From: Ariolimax columbianus
Lineage: Eukaryota; Mollusca; Gastropoda; Stylommatophora; Arionidae
Reading direction: 5' to 3'
Length of the DNA stretch: 64,000 nt
Assembly: GCA_036924085.1 (NCBI GenBank)
Contig: JAVGWX010000013.1
Coordinates: 63,625,157 to 63,689,156 of the forward strand
A program made the position numbers and the translations under genes. The notes below the pieces were generated by a model that saw nothing but the letters and a program-made list of their open reading frames with translations, was not told where the DNA came from and ran no database searches. The stretch's first letter is position 1. Every line of letters starts with the position of its first letter. Below are positions 32,035 through 42,900 of the stretch, piece after piece.

Positions 32035-32600
32035 TTGGGGGCCTTTATCTTTTTATCGTCATCAAGTCATTCTGCCCTGGGACTGGTTTGGGGGCCTTTA
32101 TCTTTTTATCGTCATCAAGTCATTCTGCCCTGGAACTGGTTTGGGGGCCTTTATCTTTTTATCGTCATCAAGTCATTCTGCCCTGGAACTGGTTTGGGGG
32201 CCTTTATCTTTTTATCGTCATCAAGTCATTCTGCCCTGGGACTGGTTTGGGGGCCTTTATCTTTTTATCGTCATCAAGTCATTCTGCCCTGGGACTGGTT
32301 TGGGGGCCTTTATCTTTTTATCGTCATCAAGTCATTCTGCCCTGGGACTGGTTTGGGGAATTACCTCAACACCGTCATCAAGTCAATCTGCAATGGGACT
32401 GGTGTGTGGACCTTTATCTGATCATCGGCATCATCATCAAGTTATTCAGTTCCGGGACTGGTTTTGGGGCCCCTATCCTCTTCACCATCAAGTCATTCTG
32501 TCCTGGGACTGGTTTGGGACCCTCGATCCCATCAGTCATTCAGTCATGGGACTGTTTTAGAATCCCCGACCCCATTTGTCATTCAGTCCTGTGACTTTGC
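32035..32600 (+). repeat. 53-bp minisatellite
   Basis: Six nearly perfect 53-bp units start at 32040 (GGCCTTTATCTTTTTATCG). Four or five diverged units follow to about 32600. Since 53 is not a multiple of three, all frames run open across the array with the same peptides in rotation. Not coding. Confidence 0.92.
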
Positions 32601-32689
32601 AAGCTCAGGATTCTGTCTTTCCATTTCTGCTTAACATCTGCCACCGTCTTTAATTCAGCAAGTCATCACCCCCATGACTCTGCATGCTT

Positions 32690-33260
32690 GTGTCACAAAA
32701 GATATCTTTTGGTCTGTCCCTCCCTCTTTTTCCCTGTGTTCTGTCTCCCAAGACTTTCTTCACTGGGCCCTAGTGACGTAGGTTGTTGCCCAGCCAGGTC
32801 AGTCGTTGTTTTTGTATCTTTTGTAACACCTTTCCTTCCTCTCCAACTTCCGTTAACACCCTTACGTTTGATTTTCTCTCTGTCCAGCTCAATTTAGTCA
32901 TCTTTCAGTAACACAACAACTCAAAAACCTCCAAGTATTTCTTCTCTTTTTATTGATTGTCCATGTTTCTCAACTGCATAGCGACACAGACCATATATAT
33001 ATGTGATCAAGATTCTTGTCAGTAGTTTCATACTAATTCTACCTGATATCAACGCTCTCTGTCTCTCTAAATGTTTTCTTTGCCAAGGCAATTCTGGTTC
33101 TTATTTCTCTTTCCCATCATGAATCTTCTGTTATGATTTGACCCAAGTAAAGGAATTGGCCACTTGCTCCATTTTTTAAACCACCGATGGCTACCTTTAC
33201 TTCCGTTGGTTCTTAGGCTATGATCATTGTCTAGGTCTTTCCTACGTTTATTTACATGCC
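32690..33260 (-). pseudogene. LINE RT thumb and C-terminal remnant
   Basis: From 33260 downward the minus strand carries thumb-region RT sequence, then MRNKNQNCLGKENI-like and EKKYLEVFELLCY blocks, KLSWTERKSNVRVLTEVGEE, QRLTWLGN and TQGKRGRDRPK. The order fits the 3' third of an endonuclease-RT LINE. Several in-frame stops. Confidence 0.7.
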
Positions 33261-33429
33261 GTTACGTGAATATGTTAAATAATAAAGATTCTTTTATTAC
33301 AAAATATTCTCATTTTGTAAAGTGTTGCACTATGGGGCGAATGTTCTGCACGGGTAAACTAATAAGAGTTATTGATATTGAGGTTTTCAACCGAGTATGT
33401 AAGTCTTTTACGGGAGTTTACTTTATAAT

Positions 33430-33590
33430 AAATTCTGCCGCAGGTCAACAGGATTTACTTCTGTCAGAAGTGAAACGTTGAAAACATACACGGTTTGGAC
33501 ATGTAACGAGAGACGATTTCATCTCAAAAGTGATTTTGCAGGAAACAGTTGCAGAAAAAAGAAATACGAAAAAATTTAGATGCCGCACCT
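33430..33590 (+). pseudogene. LINE RT C-terminal fragment
   Basis: The plus strand reads TRFGHVTRDDFISKVILQET, the xxFGHVxRxxxLxKxILQGT motif of LINE C termini, preceded by a stop. Confidence 0.55.
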
Positions 33591-34075
33591 TATTGGCTGC
33601 GCTCTCAACTCGCTCCGGTATTTGCCGTTTTCTGATGTTTGGTGGTGCCTGTTCGGATTATATTTCACAGCTCCTTCATGAGATGGTATCAAGGTCTTAA
33701 CTCTGTGGAATTGATGTGATTTCGATCGGTTATCCTGCTTGTTATGCTGCATTTCATGCCTGGCTTAAGGCGTGGGAGATAAATCCATGACGGAGTTCAA
33801 CGTTCCGCTTAACTGCACACCAGAATCCAGTCCAGGTTATCACTACTCAACGACCTTACAGCTCGGACTGAAGAGGACTTCCTCCTGCCCGCCCCTCCCT
33901 TCCAACGAAGGTTTCACGAAACCTCTCCCAACCTCATATTCACAGCAAGGGTCACGCTGACCAAAACATGGACACAGTCAGAAGCCTCACCGGCGGGACA
34001 CGAAGAAACGGGGAGTTTGACACGGAATCACACGAAACGCCTGACACAAATATTGATCTAACAAACTTTTCGCGG
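33591..34075. other. No gene recognised
   Basis: An open 62-codon frame at 33772-33960 shows no recognisable domain, and I do not support it as a gene. Confidence 0.35.
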
Positions 34076-34079
34076 CCCT

Positions 34080-34235
34080 CATCTCAATGCAGCCGAGTAC
34101 TCGGCTCCACATGAGGAATCTGTAGGGATATCGGTCCGCATGAACACAGCTTCAGCAGTTGGACATGGTAGTGGTCGATCGACGCAACGGGCGTTTGACG
34201 CATACGCGAACATTATTATTATTATTATTTGAAGG
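34080..34235 (+). pseudogene. LINE 3' terminus with (ATT)n tail
   Basis: GGACATGGTAGTGG, GACGC and GCGAACATT correspond to the 3' end of the LINE fragment at 44650-45210, which ends GCGAACATTGTTG. Here the tail is (ATT)n at 34213-34229. Confidence 0.5.
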
Positions 34236-34900
34236 TGGAAGAAAGCGAGGAGAATAAAGAAAGGCATGGGTTGATAACATCAAAGAATGAACAAGACATG
34301 ATTTGTCCGCACTCGTTCGTAGGGTTGCGGATGGAGGAACATGGATGACTTTTTGTGTTGAAGTTTCTACCATCGGCCTACTGCAACTGTAACTGTTTAA
34401 TAATTTATTTATTGAATGATCGATCGATTCATTGATGATTGATGAGTCGTACAATCAACTATATGCTGTAAATACCACCTTCCATCAATGTATAGGCTGC
34501 CATGGACAAACTTCTTGCTTAAAATACACAATTTTTACTCTTCCCAAAATCGGAAAAAACTGACCCATTTCTTGTAGAAATGCAATATAAACTTAACACA
34601 CCGTTGGTTCTCTTAATCGTGAAGGTATGTTTCCCCAATTATGTACTTATAAAGTGACGTACTCCAATATAAGCACTGCTTGTGTATAAGAATGTTCTAG
34701 AATAAAATGTTATAACCTCCTCACATAGCATAAACATCTTAACAGTTAACTTCTGGCTGACTTGTGGCTTTTTCTTTCTTTCTTCTTTTCTTTTGCTGTG
34801 TATCCTGTTTGTGTCTATCATGTTATTATGAGATTTATTGACCAGGCCCTAGTGTATGTATGATTCGTACAGGGCTAGCTTTACTGTTTCTGTTATTTTT
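34236..34900. other. No gene recognised
   Basis: AT-rich sequence, no motif on either strand. Confidence 0.35.
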
Positions 34901-34901
34901 G

Positions 34902-35830
34902 CTATCCGTCTTTTGCGTGGTTGGTTCTTGGATTTTTATCCATTGTATCTGTATAGCAGTGCTTTCTGAGGGATACTATCTGGTGTTTGATGGTTTCGTG
35001 GCCGAACCATTTCGTTTGCTGTCTCTTGATGCGGTCTAGTACTGATATTGTACCTACTTGTCTCTTAATATCTTCGTTTCTGATTTTATATATTATTGTT
35101 ACTTCTAGCATTCTGCTCACGCATTTAATCTTTGTTACCATGTTTCTTTTATCTTTGTTTGTCAATAATAAATTCTGGTACTGATAGCACAAGAAGATGG
35201 TGTGGCCTAGTGGTTAAGTGACACGGCTCATAACTCGCAGGTGGTGTGTTTACTCCCCGATCACAGCACCGGCTGTTACCCCGGGGAAGCAAACCCTTAG
35301 AGAATGCAGGAGAAAGCAGACCCTTTCATAAAAGGCACACCGAAGCCAGATGCACTGGGCCAACAGGCGTAAAATGAAAACATAGTGCAACGCACACCGC
35401 CTTGGGGAATAGAGACAAGAGCGAACGCAAAAAAAACAACCCCAAAGAACAAACAAACTGATAGCATATAGTCGGTAGCAGTATTGTGTTGTGCAGCATT
35501 TAAAAAAATCCATTTTCACGTGTTTACATTGTAATATCGAGGACATTTGTCTAATGATTTGACTTGCTTTATTACATCTGCTTTGGATTTAGGTGTCGCC
35601 TTTTTCATCTGCTGAGATTATGTTACCCAGGTACGTGAAATGTTTCACCTGTTTTACTTGTTGGTTTTGTATGAATATTGTCTTTTCTATTTATTTTTTG
35701 GCAATCGTCATAACTTTGGGTTTCTGTATGTTGATTTTCATACTATGACTTATAGCCTTGATACACTTTATAGAAAGAGGTATATCAAAGTGCTCCACCG
35801 CTTTGTAATTATAATCTTCAGAGGGCAATA
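34902..35830 (-). pseudogene. LINE RT remnant split by a SINE
   Basis: The upstream half (35830-35467, minus strand) has ENQHTETQSYDDCQKINRK and ETFHVPG, thumb-region remnants. The downstream half (35179-34902) has KIRNEDIKRQVGT and TKWFGH. A family 3 SINE with a 10-bp target-site duplication sits between them. Stops throughout. Confidence 0.6.
35190..35456 (+). repeat. tRNA-headed SINE, family 3, with TSD
   Basis: Head GTGTGGCCTAGTGGTTAAGT (A box) with a weakened B box GTGTTTACTCCCC. Body with TACCCCGGGGAAGCAAAC and an A run near the end. Direct repeats ACTGATAGCA lie at 35180-35189 and 35457-35466. Confidence 0.85.
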
Positions 35831-35889
35831 ATCAGCATTTTGTACAAACCTTGACATCGTTTTCTTAATTTCTGCTTAACTTTAAAACT

Positions 35890-36140
35890 AAAATACATTT
35901 TTTTTTTAAACTACGACATACGACATTTTTCCAGTTGCTGGGGTAGTCAAGAGGTTTTAAAGGCTGAGGACTACAGGCCTCTTCGCCACTGCTGTCGCCA
36001 AGTCGCGTGCTGGCTATGTTTGTTTATGTCACCCCCAACAGAAAAACAACATATGTCTTACTGGGGATTCGAACCGCTGCCCTCCATGCGGCAGGCAGGC
36101 AGGCCTTGAAACCATTCAGCCACGCGCTTCTCGCGTCAGT
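35890..36140 (-). repeat. tRNA-headed SINE, family 4, copy 2
   Basis: Reverse complement of the repeat at 5764-5989. The tRNA-like head is at the high end (B-box complement GGGGATTCGAACCGC at 36063-36077). A T run on the plus strand at 35899-35908 lies at its tail. Confidence 0.75.
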
Positions 36141-36264
36141 TGTACTTAATTGAATCACTCCACAGAACCGATATGTTGGCTCGGAAACATTCTTACAGTA
36201 ACGCATAACTGACATATTGGCTCGCAAACTTTCATGCGAAGGCTGGATAACACAGGACATGGTT

Positions 36265-36785
36265 ATGGCATGGATTTGAACGCCGAAAAGGCAAAGTTGA
36301 TGACCAATAACACTGACGGAATCAACGCTGTGATCAAAGCCAATGTACAGGAGCTTGAAACACTGAGCCGTTTCAAATAACTGGACTCAACAACCAGTGA
36401 CGAGGGATGAAAACCAGAGGTCCTGACCAGGATTGCATAGACACCAATAGCGTTTGTCCGATTCAAACCTTTTTGGAAAGATAAACGATTCTACCTCGAC
36501 ATAAAGGTCAGAGTAACGCGCTTTCTTATTCTTTATGCATTTCATTACGCCGCGAAACATTGACTATTACAACTGACCTCCAGAGAAGAATTCTGGCCAT
36601 GGAGATGTTCTAGAAGACTCCTAAATGTCACCTAGAACAACTTTATCACACATGATGTAGTACGACACATAATCAAGAATGCAAATATACTTTACGGCTA
36701 CCTCCTCACTACGACCAAAAGACGAAAGCTGACTTGGTATGGCCACGTCCAAGCTCCTTGCAAATACGATAAGATGTTTTTTTAA
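36265..36785 (+). pseudogene. LINE RT C-terminal remnant
   Basis: Plus-strand frame with stops: NAEKAKLMTNN (thumb), VQELETLSRFK, LDSTTSDEG (the YLGS..T-D-G motif, degraded), VRVTRFLILYAFHYAAKH, HIIKNANI and RRKLTWYGHVQ. The order fits one LINE 3' part. Confidence 0.7.
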
Positions 36786-37222
36786 GGTTTGCCTCTCTGA
36801 ATTCTATTGGTGGAGTCACCCCTTTCCACCACAAAACACAGTCCATTGGGACAACATGAAGACGTATTAACAAGTGTGGATTCGTGTGTGTATCTGTATG
36901 TACCTAACCTAGTGTTTCAGTGATGCAAAAGTATTTCATGTCATTAACTGATTCTCTCTGTGATCCTTCCATTTCAATGACAGGAGGTCCTTTCATTTCT
37001 CCCGTTGATGTACACTGTCCGACTCCGGGGGTCAAAACCGCAAATTTTTAATTCACGGGAAAATTGTTTGGGAATTGGTATATTTATTTTAGGAACAACA
37101 CTGTCTAAAAATAAATATGGACCTTTTTTGTGATATTTTCTTTTCTTTCAATTTGAAAAAAATCAAATCATAGTGATCGAATAGTGAAATGATAATTAAA
37201 TGAAAATAAATGAAGGTAATAC
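36786..37222. other. No gene recognised
   Basis: AT-rich, no motif. Confidence 0.35.
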
Positions 37223-37229
37223 ATGAAAT

Positions 37230-37515
37230 TAAATAAACATGAATATTACAAAAGGCGAAAGATGGCCTGGTGCGGGCACGTCGCGAGGTCCAACGGAATT
37301 CCCAACTCGATACTCTTCGGATCCGTACCGGGACGGAGAGGGCGAGGACGTCCAAGGAAGAGATGGGTGGACAACATCACTGAGTGGTCAAGCCTTCGTC
37401 CCGGGGAAATACGTTAGGCGGCGACAGAAAGAGAGAGCTGGCGTGGGATTTTCATGTCTTCATGTGTGCCCCAACGGCCTGATGGGTTACGGGATGAACT
37501 GAACTGAAACTGAAT
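37230..37515 (+). pseudogene. LINE RT C-terminal fragment with TGAAC tail
   Basis: Open frame with RRKMAWCGHVARSNGIPNSI and GRRGRGRPRKRWVDNITEW. Then a 3' end with ACGGGATGAACTGAACTGAA, a short pentanucleotide-type tail. One of the better preserved LINE ends. A short related end piece recurs at 37677. Confidence 0.72.
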
Positions 37516-37864
37516 ATTACAAAACATATTTAAATATAAATAATTAAATGAATAAATAAAAAGACAAATTCATGAACGGACAAATCTACGACCCAATGAG
37601 GCACAAAAAAAACAGAGGTAAGGTGCAGGATTGTGGAGGTATCAGTTGAAGTGAACCACACAATCTCAAGAGATCACGGGATGAACTGAAACTGTCTGAC
37701 AATGTCCCAGAGCTGATATACTAACTTGAGTGATTATCATATTTATACCTTAAAGTTTCTCTATACCAAATACTCCTAAATTTATAAATAATACCTGCAC
37801 TTCCTAGTGGCAGTTCAATATTGAAAAAATAAATGGAAACCAAAACTTTAAATCAGTACAAGCC

Positions 37865-38080
37865 CAAGAGCCACCACTCAAAAATAGAATACAGAGCTAC
37901 CACTCAAAAATAGAATACAGATCCACCACTCAAAAATAGAATACAGAGCCGCCACTCAAAAATAGAATACAGAGCCACCACTCAAAAATAGAATACAGAG
38001 CCACCACTTAAAAATAGAATACAGAGCCACCACTTAAAAATAGAATACAGAGCCACCACTCAAAAATAGAATACAGAGGG
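37865..38080 (+). repeat. 26-bp minisatellite
   Basis: About eight units of GAGCCACCACTCAAAAATAG plus AATACA, nearly perfect, with single base changes. Confidence 0.92.
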
Positions 38081-38099
38081 GATATAATTACTTTATCAC

Positions 38100-38385
38100 A
38101 TAATCTCATTCTCTCCTATTCTTGCCTCACACTCTGCTTCATTTTACTCTGTCCAACAATCACACTCTTACACAACTTTCACACAAGCCCTCAGGATGAG
38201 ACTCTTTCATTGCACTTTGGTTGGGTGGACTTCTTAACGCGGATAAATCTAGCATAAGTGCATACAGACACACACGCATCCATGCACTGGTTAATTCGTA
38301 CTGATTTAGCCTAAAAGGCTGCGGCCAGGGTTGGAAAAGGACGGGTATCCGCCAGTAGATTACAGAGAGACAAACACTTTAAAAA
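38100..38385 (+). repeat. Dispersed repeat, copy 2
   Basis: Same repeat as 12890-13170, same orientation, ending in an A run at 38381-38390. Confidence 0.7.
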
Positions 38386-39292
38386 AAAAAATTATCACAT
38401 ATTATACAAACATATTCAGTAGCCTACACGCACTAAAAGTACCACCAAAAATTAAAGAAGTTACATACAGTCTATTCTATAAATGTAACACCAATTCAAG
38501 AGAATAAAAAATCATGCATGTGCAAAACAAGCATGCCCAAATGTTAATTATGCAAATAGAATATCCTAGACGCTGAAGAGCACACATATTGTGCAATGCA
38601 AAACGTGTATTAAAAACTTCAGAAGCAACTCAAGCATACAATAAACAACAACAACACACAAACCAAGGTAGGCAAGTTTAGAGCAATTATGTTAAATAAT
38701 ATCCCTAAAACAGATACAAACACCCAGGATAGGCTACTAACGATCTCAATAGAATTCAAACGCTTAATTTGAATATGCAGAATTAGAATAGAATACCAAC
38801 AATGAATGTACACGACAGAACTTTGTAGACAAATTACACACACAGATACCTGTTCATTGAATAATTTACCTTGATATTTCTTTTCTACATTGGAAATCAG
38901 AGTTCTTGTATTTGTTTTAAATTTGTTTTAATTGTTGTGTTTGTTTCTGTTGACAAAAAAACCGCATAATGTGTGAAAATTGCAATAAAATAATGATTAT
39001 TATTTACCTTACTAAATCTTGTCTCTTATTGTAACCTATTTCTCTCTCTCTCTCTCTCTCTCTCCCTCTCTCTTTCTCTCTCTCTGTCTTTCTTTCTCTC
39101 GCTTGCTTTTTCTTTCTGCCTGTACCTATTCATCTATTTAACTACATATCAATCTACCTATCTCTCTCTACTCTATTCCTACATGAATTAAAAGAAATTG
39201 AACGTAAATACTATACAATGAATGTATTGGATTTTATAAATTACAAAGAATTAATGCAAGTAATTAACAAAACACAGTATCGCGAAGTGAAT
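38386..39292. other. AT-rich stretch with a (CT)n run
   Basis: No gene recognised. A (CT)n microsatellite lies at about 39041-39085. The last part may hold the 3' UTR of GPCR gene 2. Confidence 0.4.
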
Positions 39293-39352
39293 GTTAACAT
39301 TTAATTGAGTAAAAAAAAAAGAACCAAGTTTTCTTCATACAGGATAACACTT

Positions 39353-39946
39353 TTAAACCTTTCTCAGGAATATCTGACGAAAGATAGCTCTGTACTTGCT
39401 GCTCATGTAATAATAAATAAAAATATTCGTTGCTGAATTTGTAGACTCCAAGGCAAACCCAATACTGCAAAGAAAAATGAACATATTTCTGTACTTTCCT
39501 TCGATGGACAATTCTGGTTCCACAAGCACGCCTATGGCAATAAGACATATGGGAATGAAGCAGACGATAAAAAGTGTTGAGATGACAATTACCATTCTGG
39601 TAACTTTCTGGTCGCGGTTCGCGGTCGCCTCTGTTTGTGCAGGAGCAGTTGACATTTGCCGCCATTTTGATTTACTTCTCAGTTTGATAACAAGGATGGT
39701 TGTACAAGTGACAACTATGAGAAAGGCGGCAAATTGAAGAAAAACATTGTTGATGGCAAATGTCACAAATTCAACCTTTTCCCTATCCGATGTAAATATT
39801 AGACCAATCAGAGTTCTGTTTCTGGTGGGAGAAAACTTCCAAACAAGTCTATTCACGTAATACAGAGGAAACATATTTGCTATGAGCACAGTGAATATAC
39901 ACACGATAATGGTCGTGACCCTCCTGTGCGTGAATATGATCTTCAC
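39353..39946 (-). CDS. GPCR gene 2, coding exon 3
   Basis: Acceptor TTTGTTTCAG ends at 39947. Encodes VKIIFTHRRV, TM4-TM7 and a short tail ending RKV before TAA. Intracellular loop 3 is ~9 residues longer than in gene 1 (STAPAQTEATANRD). Confidence 0.9.
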   Translation of the reverse strand: MKIIFTHRRVTTIIVCIFTVLIANMFPLYYVNRLVWKFSPTRNRTLIGLIFTSDREKVEFVTFAINNVFLQFAAFLIVVTCTTILVIKLRSKSKWRQMSTAPAQTEATANRDQKVTRMVIVISTLFIVCFIPICLIAIGVLVEPELSIEGKYRNMFIFLCSIGFALESTNSATNIFIYYYMSSKYRAIFRQIFLRKV

Positions 39947-42900
39947 CTGAAACAAATCAGAAATTAAAAAAGTTTGGATGATGCTAGAACAACGAAGTTT
40001 TCTTGTCAGTTATTGCTGGATTTGTCTTTGATGTTCGATGCATTTAACACGGTTTTTCCAGCATCTGCATTTAACTTTTTTATTTGTATCTGCAACAATT
40101 AGTATTTAGTTTTCCAGGTGTCCATCCCAGGGTACTCAGTGGTCTCAAGGTAAGGTGTCGGCTTCGGATGCCAGAGGTCGCGGGTTCGAATCACTATGGA
40201 GACCGGGACTTTTTCCCTTGGATCTTCTGGTAAAAATTCCTCTGATCTCTGTGAAGTAAGATTTTAGCATGTTAAAAATCCTTTGACATCTGCAAATTGT
40301 CCGGTCAAAGCTGGAAATTGCCCGGACAAAGCTGCATATTGCCCGGACAAAATTTAAAAAATGCTAGCTAAAGAAGTATCCTAAAATTATTTGTACCTTC
40401 CCCCAAATGGTTTGTTAAGAGCAGCATATAGATGACGCCTTAGATCAGCATTAGACGCTCTGCAGTCTTCTAATCAAATATACAGACATTAAGTTAAGTT
40501 ACATATATTTCACTGCAGTCGACGACATACTCTCTTTACATCAGTTTTACTTCAGTCGACCACATACTCTCTTTACATCAGTTTTACTTCAGTACACTAC
40601 ATACTCTCTTTACAGTTGACCACATAGTCGCCAGACTTAAACAGTAACACATGCAATAAGGAATACGTGAAGCACCTTAACCTAGAGGGAAAACATCCGT
40701 TTCACAATCCCAACGCACCATGTTCGAATCCCTCTGGTGTTCAATTTGGCAGACACGGAGTTTCTTTCCTGGTGCCATCGCTCCTCAGCGTACGGAAAGC
40801 AATGGCAATCTAACGTTCCGCCCACATGAAAAGAAACTTGCAATAAACAAATGGGAAGACACTTGCAAAAAGCGACATTCTGCAAAGGACATGCCAATTA
40901 CATTACATTGTGCAAGAGTAAGCACTCAAGAAACATAAATGATAACCCATGTAATAACAAACACAAGGAAATGCTTAGTGCGAGGATCAGCAGCAGTGGG
41001 GCAAAGGCTGCTTGAAAATAATTAACAGCACAAACAAAGAGTTTGGCATTCAAAGAGCACATTGAAGACAAAAACTATGGTATTAGTAAAACATGGGCAA
41101 ATGAATATAGTCATCGATGGAGAAATAATCGAACAAGTTCAGACGTTTATATATTTAGGGCAAACAATCCCTTAAGATTCTCAGATTATTTTGCAGATTT
41201 TTATGCGACTGGGTCGACCACAGACGCCGGTTTGTGATCGGAGAAAATCCTGCACAAATTGGGGATTGAACTGTTCTTTTGGATGGGAAGGCAGTGCACT
41301 ATCTCCTACTGTGGCCCAATAAATTTATGTTTAAACGAGGAGTGTTCAAATGAAACCGGACCTAACTGCACCATGTGAACATACGTACGATACCCACGAT
41401 GACGTCACATATAATGTAAACATCACATACCAACCGTCAAGTTTGAAAAATTTCATTATTCTCCGACTCATAGTATCCTCAGCAGACTGTTGGAAACATG
41501 GCAGGTGTGATACGGAATCTGTACAAAGTTATCAGCGAGCTGTGATTTGGTTTCTTATAGGTGAAGGATGTCGACCAGTTGACATTCATCGCAGAATGCA
41601 GGCAATGAATGGTTACAATAGTGTGGCGATCGTAAGCTGTTAGAAACCGAATCACCGCTTGCTGATCAACTCTGGACGGATTCCGTATCACACACGCTAT
41701 ATTTTCAACGGCTTGATGAGGAGACTATGAGCCGGAGAATAATGACATTTTGCAAATTTGACGGTTGGTATGTGCTGTTTACAATATAAATGACGTCATC
41801 ATGCACATCGTACGTATGTTCACATGGTGCAGTTATGTCCGGTTTTATTTTAAAACGCCTCGTATATTCATGTTTACAGTTTAGTTCGGCATTGAAATAC
41901 ATAGAAATTCTCTCACCTTAAGAGGCATGGTTATACAGAGACATCTCTCCAGAGTGATGAAAGCCGTTATCCAGCTTGAAACTCGTGTGAATATAACATG
42001 GGGCCAGCTTCCTGTCAAGTACTGGAATTCTATTGGCTCAAATGGCAAGTCAAGGTCAATGAATGCGGGATTGTAGCAAATATTTGTCCACACAAGAGGG
42101 ATTAGACAACCAAGATCAGACACAGCCAGGCCTGACAATAAAAATATTAGCAGTTGGTTATGCTGAAAATAGAAGTAAAACAAACACAATTCACAAGACC
42201 TTAACTTAACTTAACGTCTTTATACTGGTTTAGAAGAACCTGCAGAGTCTGTATACAACCAGTTTCATTTACATCACCTTGCTCTAAAAGCTATGCGCAT
42301 CCAATGTATTCTTAAATGCATTTACTATCCCTGCCTCCACTACCCCCCCTGACAATGCATTCCAAACAGTCACCACTGTCTGACTAAAAAAATATTTCCT
42401 AATATCTAATCTGGACCTCTCTTTAGTCAGCTTGTAGCTATGCCCTCTTGTTCTTGTGGGTGGCTGTATTTTTAAAAAACCTGTTATAGTCTAATTTATC
42501 CATTCCTCTGATCATCTTATAAACCTTTATTAAATCACCACGAATTCTTCTCTCTTCTAGACACTGTAGGCCGGTTTTTCTGAGTCTTTCTTCATAACTG
42601 TAATTCTGGAATCCCACTATCAGCTTTGTCACTCTTTTTTGTATTCTTTCGCCCCTGGTGCGATTGAAGCTCAACCACCCTTCAAGAGGTGAAAAACAGC
42701 AAACCGACGTCTCACATCTTCAGCAGCACGGTCATTCTAGAAATGGCATATGGTTGCAATGTGTGTTTCATTTAAAAAAATGGACATTGCTTGGCTCCAA
42801 ACTAGTCAACGGACGATGAAGGGTAGAATAGTGTCAATCTCACTGCAGGACCACATCCCCGAACACCGCCATCAGGAGTCAAACCTGCTTCAACAACGTC

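Noticed and set aside
31971..32594. 207-codon plus-strand frame
   Set aside because: It crosses a 53-bp minisatellite in which all frames are open and repeat the same peptides in rotation.
33772..33960. 62-codon frame with a plausible ATG
   Set aside because: No recognisable motif and no supporting splice structure; it lies among LINE debris.
37865..38080. CRISPR-like regular array
   Set aside because: Units are directly adjacent 26-bp repeats without unique spacers, in a eukaryotic genome. It is a minisatellite.
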